From Lactarius indigo (taxonomy: Eukaryota; Basidiomycota; Agaricomycetes; Russulales; Russulaceae): 64,000 bases of DNA. This document shows positions 55,401-64,000 of this stretch, piece after piece. Within the stretch, counting starts at the first letter, position 1; every line of letters starts with the position of its first letter. The stretch is taken from the NCBI GenBank assembly GCA_025766275.1, contig JAFKAC010000083.1, positions 124,001 to 188,000 of the forward strand. The letters are read 5' to 3'. The notes under the pieces are model-generated. The model saw only the letters and a list, made by a program, of their open reading frames with translations. It had not been told where the DNA came from and did not search any database. The position numbers and the translations under genes were made by a program.

Positions 55401-56796
55401 GGTCTTTAAGCTCAAAGCGGATGGCCGCTACAGAGCTCGCTTGGTGGCTAAGGGATTCACGCAGATCCCTGGCATAGATTTTGATGAAACCTTCTCTCCC
55501 GTCGCACGATTTGAGTCGCTACGTTTACTTCTGGCGTTGGCCACGCTGGAGGACTGGCACATCCATCAAATGGATGTTAAGTCTGCTTTTCTCAATGGCG
55601 TGCTTGACGAGGAGATCTACATGGAGCAGCCACAAGGTTTCACTGTCACTGGCTCTGAGACGAAGGTGTGTCGCCTGGTTAAGGCGATCTATGGTCTCAA
55701 ACAGGCCTCCCGCGCATGGAACTTGCAATTCCATGGAGTGCTCACTGCACTCGGCTTTAAGCGGACGTTTGCTGATGCTGGCATATATGTGATGCCTCAA
55801 CGGGAGGGGTATGATCCACTCTTCGTTATTGTCTACGTTGACGACATCACTATACTGGGTCCCTCGTTGAGTGGAATCAAGCGTCTTAAGTCAGACTTGT
55901 CTGAACGCTATGAGATGACAGATCTCGGGGAGATAGAGTCTTATCTTGGTATGCGCATTGTGCGTGACCGCTCCCTCAGACGCATCGAAATAGATCAGTC
56001 TGGCTACATCAAGGATGTCCTTGAACGCTTTGGCATGTCTGATGCCACACCACACAACACACCCTTGCCCGCTGGTGCTGACGAGCACTTGGTTAAATAT
56101 ACGTTGCAGGCAACTGCCTCAGATATTTCCCACTACCAGTCCTTAATTGGGAGTCTGCTTTATGTGCAGATTGGCACTAGGCCAGATATCTCTTTCGCTG
56201 TGTCACGTTTGGCGCAGTATGCAGCGAATCCTTCACCACAACATCTGCGACTTGCGCAGTATGTCCTATCCTACCTAGTGGGAACTATGGATATGCGTAT
56301 TGTCTACGATGGCGCCAATGGCGATGGCCTTCACGGCTACACTGATTCCAGTCTGGCTGATCAGACTGATGACCGCCACTCCACCTCTGGTTATGTGTTC
56401 CTACTAGCTAACGGTGCAATAAGCTGGTCTTCGCGCAAGCAAAAGACTGTTGCCCAAAACACAACGGAAGCGGAATACATGGCTATGACCGACGCGGCTA
56501 ACCAGGCTGCGTGGTATCAGAGCTTCCTCACGGAACTCGGGTACGAGGTCGACGACCCCATCCCACTTCATGGTGACAATAAGGGTGCCATTGACTTGGC
56601 CTTGAACCCTGTCACTGGGAGACGGTCTAAGCACATTGCCATAAGGCATCATGTCATTCGGGAGTACATCGAAAAGGGGACCATCACCCTCATTAGAACT
56701 CCTACTGTGGATATGGTTGCGGACGGCTTTACAAAGTCACTACCGCGTGTCCTGCTGCAGAAGCACAATGATGACATGGGACTTATGTGTACTTAG
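52486..56796 (+). CDS. Copia Gag-Pol polyprotein, intact
   Basis: 1,436 residues in one frame. Domains: copia-type gag (about 40-245, with EQFDGTHWNEWSGTIEAIL), CCHC knuckle CHYCNKKGHIKPDC at 263-276, aspartic protease MMDSGATHHI (Asp339), GAG-pre-integrase (LDIWHQRMGHIS), integrase core Asp532, Asp595, Glu631 (D35E spacing), a Pro-rich linker, reverse transcriptase (VKSKWVFKLKADGRYRARLV; YVDD at 1117-1120) and RNase H (GYTDSSLADQTDDRHSTSGY; TEAEYMA; LHGDNKGAI). All catalytic motifs are present, with no stop or frameshift. Gag and Pol share one frame as usual in Ty1/Copia, so the Gag:Pol ratio must be set by processing or splicing. Likely active or recently active. Confidence 0.97.
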   Translation: MSSRAPSPTGAAAGTTATAGGSALPPTGSTPSVRISAAYGATFGMPSGIRLEQFDGTHWNEWSGTIEAILTLHEAEDVFTLHHGPVDVPQDEWDSVQRRAKAYLRLYLKPDVYSLVADNTAYPTFKAKWDKLRDVYAGASGSTTIFNLWIQLTQARLDDSAPMATQLAKLNELRVALSNAQMGVTDTQFCLILLHALPPSYEVLASTILASGAPSALKHAEIIARIVSEEARRAGPSGSSLNKVAPVKSTGKKGKKDHSGLTCHYCNKKGHIKPDCRKRKKDEADAKEKEKAGNKAANSHVLVPTTASITEVVEPKIDWASESIGVALYAASRVRWMMDSGATHHITPHRSDFKDYTPTKGTVRLGDKSTIDQVGVGSVVFTTSQGISITLSNVLHLPQVKTCFLSTRALAQKGAEIAFDSGSFKISINQKCVAKGYLEDNLYWLDAASVGLNAHTKSSAATLDIWHQRMGHISSAALKAHGPSATTGMDIDSSTTAHTVCRGCEMGKSTRQPFSASSNKRTTRQFEIVHSDLAGPMQTQSLQGSTYTATFIDDHTKFTVVHFLKSKDQFAKSLQMYLAWGETQSGHKLRALHSDRGGEYMSSVTQDILKQKGIEHHLTMPGSPQSNGKAERFNRTIMDKAMSMLHTAGMSKGFWEHAVCAAVHIYNRSPVRGLKWRTPYELWHSGKVPDVSHLRVFGCKGYMHVPADKRRKLDAKAIEVTLIGFEPESKGYKLWDRSTRSVRVSRDVTFDESSFPSLQGVETHPTPSPPVVPSTTVTAVPHPPALPPMRAPSPAHSSSNEEEDVEKLLDPPQVQPRPTTPPPALPPLPTTPKREQATPTSPPPRPSATRIMRHVPPSSPEMPGGFEDRAQRSQLLREMDNAPRRTARVPVPNPRYFNADNAAWRGRRLGYAELLAAAFVGRDPATYAEAMRSAAADEWTKACQYEMDALAKNGTWELVDLPPNRKAVKSKWVFKLKADGRYRARLVAKGFTQIPGIDFDETFSPVARFESLRLLLALATLEDWHIHQMDVKSAFLNGVLDEEIYMEQPQGFTVTGSETKVCRLVKAIYGLKQASRAWNLQFHGVLTALGFKRTFADAGIYVMPQREGYDPLFVIVYVDDITILGPSLSGIKRLKSDLSERYEMTDLGEIESYLGMRIVRDRSLRRIEIDQSGYIKDVLERFGMSDATPHNTPLPAGADEHLVKYTLQATASDISHYQSLIGSLLYVQIGTRPDISFAVSRLAQYAANPSPQHLRLAQYVLSYLVGTMDMRIVYDGANGDGLHGYTDSSLADQTDDRHSTSGYVFLLANGAISWSSRKQKTVAQNTTEAEYMAMTDAANQAAWYQSFLTELGYEVDDPIPLHGDNKGAIDLALNPVTGRRSKHIAIRHHVIREYIEKGTITLIRTPTVDMVADGFTKSLPRVLLQKHNDDMGLMCT

Positions 56797-56815
56797 ATTG
56801 TAGATCACGGGGAGA

Positions 56816-57389
56816 TGTTGATAAGTGACCCTTGCGCACTTAGCGGCTCATATGGATCGGACTTGCAGCATGGACTGCTTTAGATTAGATTAATTGGACT
56901 TGTAGATTACTTACATTTGATCTGTACAATCTAGCGCTGATCATTGCGTCATGTATAACATCATGTACTATGACATCATGTAGAACACTCCGGACACTTC
57001 ATTGTACTCAGTCCTTTGTTCTTCTTTAGTTCTTATCTTTATTGTGATGTCATTATGATATCATCTTTGTCTGGACTCTCTTTGTTCTAGTCGCCTTGTT
57101 CTCTTTTCATACACTCCTTTTGTCCTGTATGTAGAACAACGCTCCTTGTATTCTGTGACTCTACGTTACCACTCTTGTACTAGTGTCACACCTCTGTACA
57201 GTATAAGTAGTAGTGCTTGTACGCTCCTGGTCCACATCAGTTCTCTCACTGCTGTGTGCCAGGTATGTCTCCTCCTCTGTAATACCAACATCAGTTCTCT
57301 CACTGCTGTGTGCCAGACAACTTCCCTGCTTCACTTGCCTGACCCCTGTTGCTGCTTTCCAGTCACCCTTTTTATCTCACCACAGTCTA
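56816..57389 (+). repeat. LTR-A, 3' LTR of copia element, truncated by insertion
   Basis: First 574 bp of LTR-A, then Gypsy-C copy 2. The missing end (about TTTGCCTCTGTGAG to TTCATCA) is expected after that element, outside the window. Confidence 0.94.
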
Positions 57390-57852
57390 TGTTACGGTTT
57401 CGCCTCGGACCCTTACTGTACCGGTTGTGGCTACGGCTGTAAGGTATATTAGTCACGGACTCGGGGTTTACGATAGGAGTTAGGCGTTGAGAGATGACTC
57501 GATCCTAGTACAGGTAGTAGTAGTATTAGGATTGCGGTACTTACGCGATACGTTGGACGCTACGATACGGTGACTCATAGCAGCGCTTGAAAGCCTGCTC
57601 TTCTTGTATTTAAGGTAGCTGCGGAAGACCAAGATACGCCATCTTGGTCTTCTTCAATCGTCACTTCAAACCTCTTCCATTCTCATCTCTAAAGACGCGC
57701 CTTCCATCAAGGGAAGAGCCTTATCCGAATCCTAGTGTCTGCGTACATCTAGAACCCGCCTTCGAGCCATACGCCTTTGCGCATGATCAGCTAAGTCATA
57801 AGAGTCGCCTTAAATCGAGCTCAAGTCGAGCTAACGTCGTGACGGCGTTACA
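57390..57852 (+). repeat. LTR-C, 5' LTR of Gypsy-C copy 2
   Basis: 463 bp, TGTTACGGTTTCGCC to GACGGCGTTACA. TATTTAA at 57607-57613, start motif at 57641. Confidence 0.97.
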
Positions 57853-57872
57853 TTAAGACCAAGATATCCATT

Positions 57873-59858
57873 GTGGCGACTGTTAACACCCGAGAACAGT
57901 GGACGAGCTTCCGTCCTTATCATTTAGACCGGAGAGGAGACCGTAACGTACCAACCCGATTCTTAGGAGCAGCCAGGTGGAGAGATCGAGGAGACGAAAC
58001 CGGATATTTTGTGGAATTCAACGGACCTACAAGGTTCAGACCTGTTGAGTTCAATTTTGATCACCTGTGCTGGGTGGAAGTTACGTGGAATCCTATAGAC
58101 CACTGCTGGGACGCCGTTAGGCCAGCAGGAAGACAATACCAGTGCAACATCGACGCACGCGAACTCAATTCACGAGCCGACTGGGGCCCCATTGACGGCC
58201 AGCTACGGGAACACTCAACTGGAGAAGCAGTTAGTGAGGAAACTGAAGAGGACGAACAAAGCGAAGAAAACCGACCTGCAAGTGTCGGGCCTATCGAACA
58301 ATATACTATCCAACGAGCTGAGTCCCTGCACATCTCAGAACAACCAGAAGTCATTCACGTACGATCACCGGCAGCAGAAATGGCAACCACCACTATGACA
58401 GCCGAAGAAATTATAACGGTTAGGGAACAAGCGGCGCGAGAAGCGGCCGAAGCCATTAGACAAGAATCTCAGCGGCATCTTATGCCTATCAACCCTGAAA
58501 CAGGGCACCGTATGACTGCAGACGACGCAGCAATCTTTCGGGCCATTGGACCCGACCAAGGAGACCCCCCGTCAGGGGATGGAGGAAGACGAGGAGTACC
58601 ATTGGACCCCCCACCGGGATGGGGAGGACCACCCGGAGATGACTTCCCCTGACGTCCAGGAAGAGGAGGAAACCCGCCTGACCTCCCGAACAACCCACCG
58701 GAAGGAGGACCCCCGGGAGGGGGAGGAGGCGGTGGTGGAGGAGGAGCAGGGGGCGGAGGACATGAAAAACTAACCGGTGAACCTCCCACCATCTTTGACG
58801 GCGATCGTACTAAAGTGGATTCATTCCTCACGCAATGGCATGTCTATTGGGGGATGAACCTCGACACCCCTGTCATGCGCAACGACTACCGACGGAGCCT
58901 CTTGTTTCTGTCTTATATAAAAGGGGTATCAGTCAGCGAATGGGTACTTTCGTACCTCAAATGGCTCAACCGGCAGATACAACGAGGGATAGACCAGCAC
59001 ACGCGCGATCTGTGGAATGCAGTGGCAGAGGGATTTAACCAAAGGTTCGTCAACACCCTCGAACGCGAACAAGCTCAAGCGCTTCTTAGAAAAGGGCTCA
59101 AGATGGTTGACGGAGATATTGACAAGTACGTCAACGAGTTCGAAGAAGCCGCCAGGAAGGCCGGATACCGTCTCAATGACCCCCAAACAATCAACCTCTT
59201 TACCAAGGGGTTGCCCAAGAAACTTTACGAAAAAACCTATGATTTGGACGAGCCGGAGACATTCGATGAATGGAAGCGGGCGACGCTCCGGAGGCAGCGC
59301 AATTACATCCACATCCGTGCGCGAGTGGATGAGTATAAAGACAACAAGCCCAAAAAGACAGGAAACGCCGGATGGACCGTCCCCCAGAATCTCGCCAACC
59401 CATGGGCAATGGACACCTCCGCTGACCGAACCAAGGCACGACTAGCGGGATCAGAAGAGATCGATTATGGCAAGCCACCATATACTAACTCACCCCCCTT
59501 CCCGCCGAGAGGAGGGCCAGGAGTCCGGGGTCGAGGAAGGGGAGGGTCGCGACGAGACCTAAGGACGGTGTTATGTTACAACTGTAACGCGCCAGGCCAT
59601 CTCTCACGAAATTGCCCCCATCCTAGGCAGCCGCGACAGTGGCAACCACAGAACCCCGGACCCTCCAGTGTCCGAATGACGGAAACCGACTACTACGCGC
59701 AGGAATCGCCGCCAGCGCAGATACAAGCTGCCTCAACCAGCAAAACCGCCGAAGAACGTGCCAAAGAATGGCTCACCAGAGTCGCAAACGCGCCCGACGA
59801 AGTAAAAGACCTGATATTGCAGGATCTGTGGGGAAAGGAGGGTTTTCGGAGCGCCTGA
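57873..59858 (+). pseudogene. gag: Gypsy-C copy 2 Gag with one nonsense codon
   Basis: Same GTG start and domains as the Gag at 13345. TGA at 58650-58652 replaces CGA of copy 1 (14122-14124), in the Pro/Gly-rich linker; the frame is otherwise open to 59858. The gag domain and CCHC knuckle lie after the stop, so no full Gag or Gag-Pol can be made unless the stop is read through. The slippery heptamer GGGTTTT is at 59840-59846. Confidence 0.93.
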
Positions 59859-62800
59859 ACCCATCGGCCTGGGTGAGGGCTCTAAATTGTAATTCTGTAA
59901 TCATGACGCGCTTTCGTTCTCTTCGAATTCCAGTCTCAATTCGTACGAATTACCGAATGGCCGACATAAAAGCATTGGTGGACTCGGGAGCCACCGACAA
60001 CTTCATACACCCGAACTTCATCAAAAAGATGGGTATAGGGGTCCAGCAACTGACCCGACCGCGAAAAGTCTGGAATATAGACAGTACGGAGAATAAAGCT
60101 GGGTCCATTACTCACTTCACCGATCTGGACGTATACGCCAATGGGTACCACAGAACCATGAGATTCCTTATCACAAATCTAGGAAACGAAGAGGTTGTCC
60201 TGGGATATCCTTGGTTGGCAACTTATGAACCAACCATTAATTGGAGAGACGCGGTCATACACGAAGAGGTCATGCCGGTCGTGATCAGCACACAGGACAG
60301 TCTGGACCGTCACACCGTCATCGCGACCGCCCTAACTAACGATGAAAAAGAGGCGATAGCCCTCGAACTAGACGAGGAGGACACGTACTTGCGAGCAACT
60401 ACGTCCACAGAATTGGCCATCCAGGCCAAAGGAGAAGAAAAGCCCGTAGAACTGCCGGCAGTCTACCACGCCTTCCAACAACTCTTCAGCGAAGAAGCGT
60501 CACAACGATTCCCCCCCGCAAGGCCGTGGGACCACGCAATAGACTTCAAGCCGGGGACCCCTTCAGCAATAGATTGCAAAATATACCCATTAACGCAAGA
60601 AGAAGAAGGGAAGCTCAAGGAATTTCTGGACGAGAAGCTACAGCAGGGATATCTGCGACCCTCCATATCCCCGTACGCATCATCGTTCTTCTTTGTCAAA
60701 AAGAAGGACGGAAAACTACGCCCCGTACAGGACTACCGCACCATCAATTCATACACAATACGAAACCAATATCCGCTTCCCCTAATTCAAGACCTCATTT
60801 ACGACCTCAGCAACGCCCACATCTATACGAAGCTCGACATCCGTTGGGGATATAATAATATCAGAATACGAGACGGTGATCAGGAGAAGGCGGCCTTCAA
60901 GACCAAGTTTGGCCTTTTTGAGCCAACGGTAATGTTCTTCGGTCTTACCAACTCGCCGGCAACCTTCCAAACGATGATGAACCACATCTATCGTGATACC
61001 ATCGCGAAGCACGAACTCCGTGGAACCGTTATCCGTGTCTACATGGACGACATTGGTATCGCTACACGGGAAAGCGCTACGACCGCTGACCACATAGCCG
61101 TGGTAATGGACGTTCTTCGTGTCGCTCAGGAGCACGATCTCTACTTCAAGCTTGAAAAGTGCCTCTTCCATCAACCTCGGATGGATTACCTGGGGGTAAT
61201 CCTTGAAAAGGGGGTAACACGTATGGACCCGGTAAAAGTTCGCGGCATCAAAGACTGGCCGACACCAACCAAGGTCAGGGACGTGCGGTCATTTTTGGGT
61301 TTCTGTAACTTTTACCGCCTTTTCATCCGAGGTTTCGCAACCCATGCACGACCACTCAACCGGTTAACGAGGAAAGATGCCGAGTGGAACTGGGGAGACG
61401 ATGAAGAGCGAGCCTTCAAAACCCTCAAACGACTCGTAACGGAAGAACCGGTACTAGCACACCCCAACTTACAAGACCAGTTCGAGTTAGAAGTCGATGC
61501 GTCAGGATTCGCGGTAGGCGCAGTACTCCTACAAAAGAAAAATGACGGTCGCAAGCATCCTATAGGATACTATTCGGCAACGCTGAATGAAGCGGAGCGA
61601 AACTACGACATTTACGACCTAGAACTTCTCGCCATCGTCAAAGCCCTTCGTCACTGGAGACCTCTGCTCGCAGGGTCTCCACACAAGATCAAAATATTCT
61701 CAGATCACCTAAATCTCCAGTACTGGAAAACCCCGCAGAAGATCAGTCGAAGGGTCGCTCGAGAAGTGCTAGAATTGATGGAATACGACTTCGAGATCCA
61801 TCACATCAAAGGAAAGAACAATGGCAGAGCGGATGCGCTATCACGACGGCCAGACTACGACCAGGGAGAGGGAGACAACCAAGGTGTGATCGTCTTACCT
61901 CCAGAGGTATTCATACGAGCCACTAATGCTGCACGCACGTTGGAAACACATCCGATGATGCAACCGCCGAGGCGACGACAAGACCCCGCCATAATCAAGA
62001 CCTGGGTCGATGCTCACCACCTCAAAAAGATAGAAGGGGAGTGGTACAAGGACGGACGACTGGTGGTCACAGGACCCATGACAGCATACCGGGCCATTAT
62101 ACAAGACCATCACGACCCACCGGTACACGGGCATCCTGGAATAAGCAGGACACAACGGATCGTAGAGCGACACCATTGGTGGCCGAGTATTCGCCGGGAC
62201 GTGTATGAGTACGTTACAGGATGCGCTGACTGTCAGCGAATCAAAGTCAATACAAGACCAACTCGTGCACCATTACACCCAATCACCGCTGCCAAGGACG
62301 CCCCTCCCTTCCATACTATTGCCCTTGACTTCATCACCAAACTACCGACCTCACAGTTGTACGACAGTATCTTGACCGTTACTGATCACGATTGCAGCAA
62401 AGCATCCATATTCATCCCCTGCAATGAGGAGATCACAGCAGAGGAAACCGCCATTCTGTACGTCAACCATGTGTTCAAACGATTCGGATTACCGCGTAAA
62501 ATTATTAGTGACCGAGACCCCCGGTTCACCTCTAAATTCACACGAGAGATATGCCGTATACTGGGCATCCAACAGAACATCTCTACGGCTTACCATCCAC
62601 GCACGGACGGACAATCAGAACGGACCAATCAGTGGCTTGAACAATATCTACGATTCTGGGCCAACGAGCGTCAAGATAATTGGGCAGCGTACCTCCCGAT
62701 AGCAGAATTCGCTCACAACAATTGGCCCCACGAACACACGAAACAATCGCCATTCATGCTTTTGATGGGGTACAACCCGACCGCCGATTGGACGGATAAG

Positions 62801-64000
62801 CCATCTCCAATCCCGAATGTAATCACCAGACTGACACAATTAAAGGAGGCACGCCGGCTTGCCCAAGACCTTATCAAAAAGGCACAGGATAGCTGGGTTC
62901 GGCATAAAGATACTCCACGCTATCAAGTTGGTGATCAGGTGTGGCTGGAGGGAAGACATCTACGGACCAATCAACCCACAGCGAAATTGGTGGCGCGACG
63001 CCACGGACCATTTAAAGTGGTACAGGTGATGTCCCCATACAATTACCGCCTCGAACTTCCCACGCAGTGGAGCATCCATCCAGTGTTTCACATCGATCTT
63101 CTCACGCCGTACAAACGTACGGCCTTTCACGGCGAAAACTTTCCACGACCACCGCCGGATCTTGTGGAAGGAGAGGAGGAATACGAAGTCGAGGCCATTC
63201 TGGACTCGCAGCATTTCGGCCGCCGCAAGAAGCTCCAGTACCTCATCAAATGGAAGGGCTATTCGGACTCGGAGAACCAGTGGGTCGATGAAGATGACGT
63301 ATTCGCACCAGACGCGATCAAGGCGTATCAGGAAGGCCGGACGGGTGTACGATCTCTTAAAAGCCAGCCCACGAACGACCAAGGAGAGTATCATTCCTAC
63401 CTCCGATCCACTCAGACGTCTATGCCCACTTCTCCTCTCAGACATGTCACCACGGCGATCCTCCTCGACCAAGTCGCACAAGACGCCGCCAACCTCATCG
63501 AAGACGACGAAGAAACCGTGGTTCAGCAGGTCCAGCTCACTCCGTACACACCTGCAAACATGCGAGCAGGGCATATCACCGCTCAAGAATGGGCTAGCGT
63601 CCTACAGAGGTTCCCCGACCCGACTCACCAGCCCGACGACGAGCAGCAGCATGCCGTCGCTCACATCTTCAGAGACGACAACGGCAATCGAGAACCCGTT
63701 GCCATTATCCCCCCAGGTGACGACCTCATCGGCACGAGGGGAATTCTCCCCGCCGATCGTCCCCTCGAAGACCCAACAGGAGTTAGAAGCAGCGGAGGAC
63801 TGGCGGAGAGTGGCGAAGGAGTGGGCCGACGAACAACTGCGCTTAGCGCAGAGGAGATTGAGCGAGTTACGGCAGCGCAGGCAGCGCTCTCTAACGACGA
63901 GGCTCACGCTGACGACGAAGATTACTACCCGGTCAGACACCCCCTCCTTCGAACGCACAGCCACCCTACTAATCCCCGAATCACCCCATGGCTCGTTCAC
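59844..64000 (+). CDS. pol: Gypsy-C copy 2 Pol, partial (window edge)
   Basis: Same domain order as the Pol at 15322, reaching into the C-terminal region when the window ends. Protease DSGAT, RT YMDD, integrase (with Thr in HPRTDGQSE, the canonical form) and chromodomain are all present. I saw no in-frame stop by comparison with copy 1. It depends on frameshifting from a Gag that carries a nonsense codon, so expression is doubtful. Confidence 0.9.
63444..64000 (+). CDS. Overlapping +1-frame ORF in Gypsy-C copy 2, partial
   Basis: Equivalent of 18922-19647. The ATG is kept and the frame, including the Arg/Trp-rich segment near 63795-63888, looks open to the window edge. The expected stop would be near 64169. 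Confidence 0.4.
   Translation, partial: MSPRRSSSTKSHKTPPTSSKTTKKPWFSRSSSLRTHLQTCEQGISPLKNGLASYRGSPTRLTSPTTSSSMPSLTSSETTTAIENPLPLSPQVTTSSARGEFSPPIVPSKTQQELEAAEDWRRVAKEWADEQLRLAQRRLSELRQRRQRSLTTRLTLTTKITTRSDTPSFERTATLLIPESPHGSF

Larger units (their letters stand above)
51092..57389 (+). mobile_element. Copia (LTR-A) element with intact gag-pol, 3' LTR interrupted
   Basis: 5' LTR 51092-51707, primer site, 780-bp leader, a single 1,436-codon gag-pol ORF, a purine tract (CACGGGGAGA) and 3' LTR from 56816. The 3' LTR stops after CACAGTCTA at 57389 where Gypsy-C copy 2 begins; the last ~45 bp should lie beyond the window. The two LTRs are nearly identical over the shared part, so insertion was recent and Gypsy-C copy 2 is younger still. 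Confidence 0.94.
57390..64000 (+). mobile_element. Gypsy-C copy 2, continues beyond window
   Basis: Close relative of 12862-20550, with a 6-bp deletion in the Gly-rich gag linker (near 58760) and scattered substitutions. 5' LTR, self-primer pair (57641-57651 and 57855-57865), gag, frameshift site and most of pol are present. Inserted in the 3' LTR of the copia element. Confidence 0.96.

Overview
The window is a transposon-dense stretch of a basidiomycete genome, most likely an Agaricomycete. The evidence is a FunK1-type fungal kinase, a DUF6532-like gene, short GT-AG introns, chromodomain Ty3/Gypsy elements, a Ty1/Copia element, a hAT element and a MULE. No rRNA, tRNA, CRISPR array or bacterial-style operon was seen. 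Most of the 64 kb is mobile DNA nested inside other mobile DNA, and several insertion layers can be resolved by target-site duplications (TSDs). || Layout. 1-1623: decayed DUF6532-like gene cut by an LTR. 1624-3097: two copia LTRs (family A) in inverted orientation. 3098-9157: 5'-truncated Gypsy (LTR family B). 9158-11601: truncated minus-strand Gypsy (LTR-D plus gag). 12049-12861 and 20551-22024: divergent Gypsy-like gag with LTR-G, split by the complete Gypsy-C copy 1 (12862-20550, TSD CTACA). 22094-25815: solo LTRs, a minisatellite and unassigned DNA. 26375-41865: minus-strand Gypsy-E (TSD GCTAC) carrying a solo LTR-A, a 6.6-kb MULE with ~1.49-kb inverted repeats (itself carrying solo LTR-F) and a solo LTR-C. 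42214-50033: hAT-like unit holding a FunK1 kinase, the hAT transposase and a CK1-like kinase. 51092-57389: coding-intact copia element whose 3' LTR is split by Gypsy-C copy 2 (57390 to the window end). || How the Gypsy elements work. The LTR-C, D, E and G Gypsy families share a putative GUG-started Gag, and families B, C and E share a conserved GGGTTTT slippery site giving Gag-Pol by -1 frameshift. Pol carries PR, RT, RNase H, integrase and chromodomain, followed by an uncharacterised C-terminal region. Families C, D and E have an 11-nt primer-binding site exactly complementary to the predicted 5' end of their own RNA, as in the self-priming Tf1/sushi group; in the divergent LTR-G both partners have changed together and remain complementary. 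|| The most novel candidate is a ~240-codon ORF in the +1 frame of the 3' part of pol. It occurs in three diverged families with similar length and matching stop position, and its middle segment is better conserved than the pol frame.
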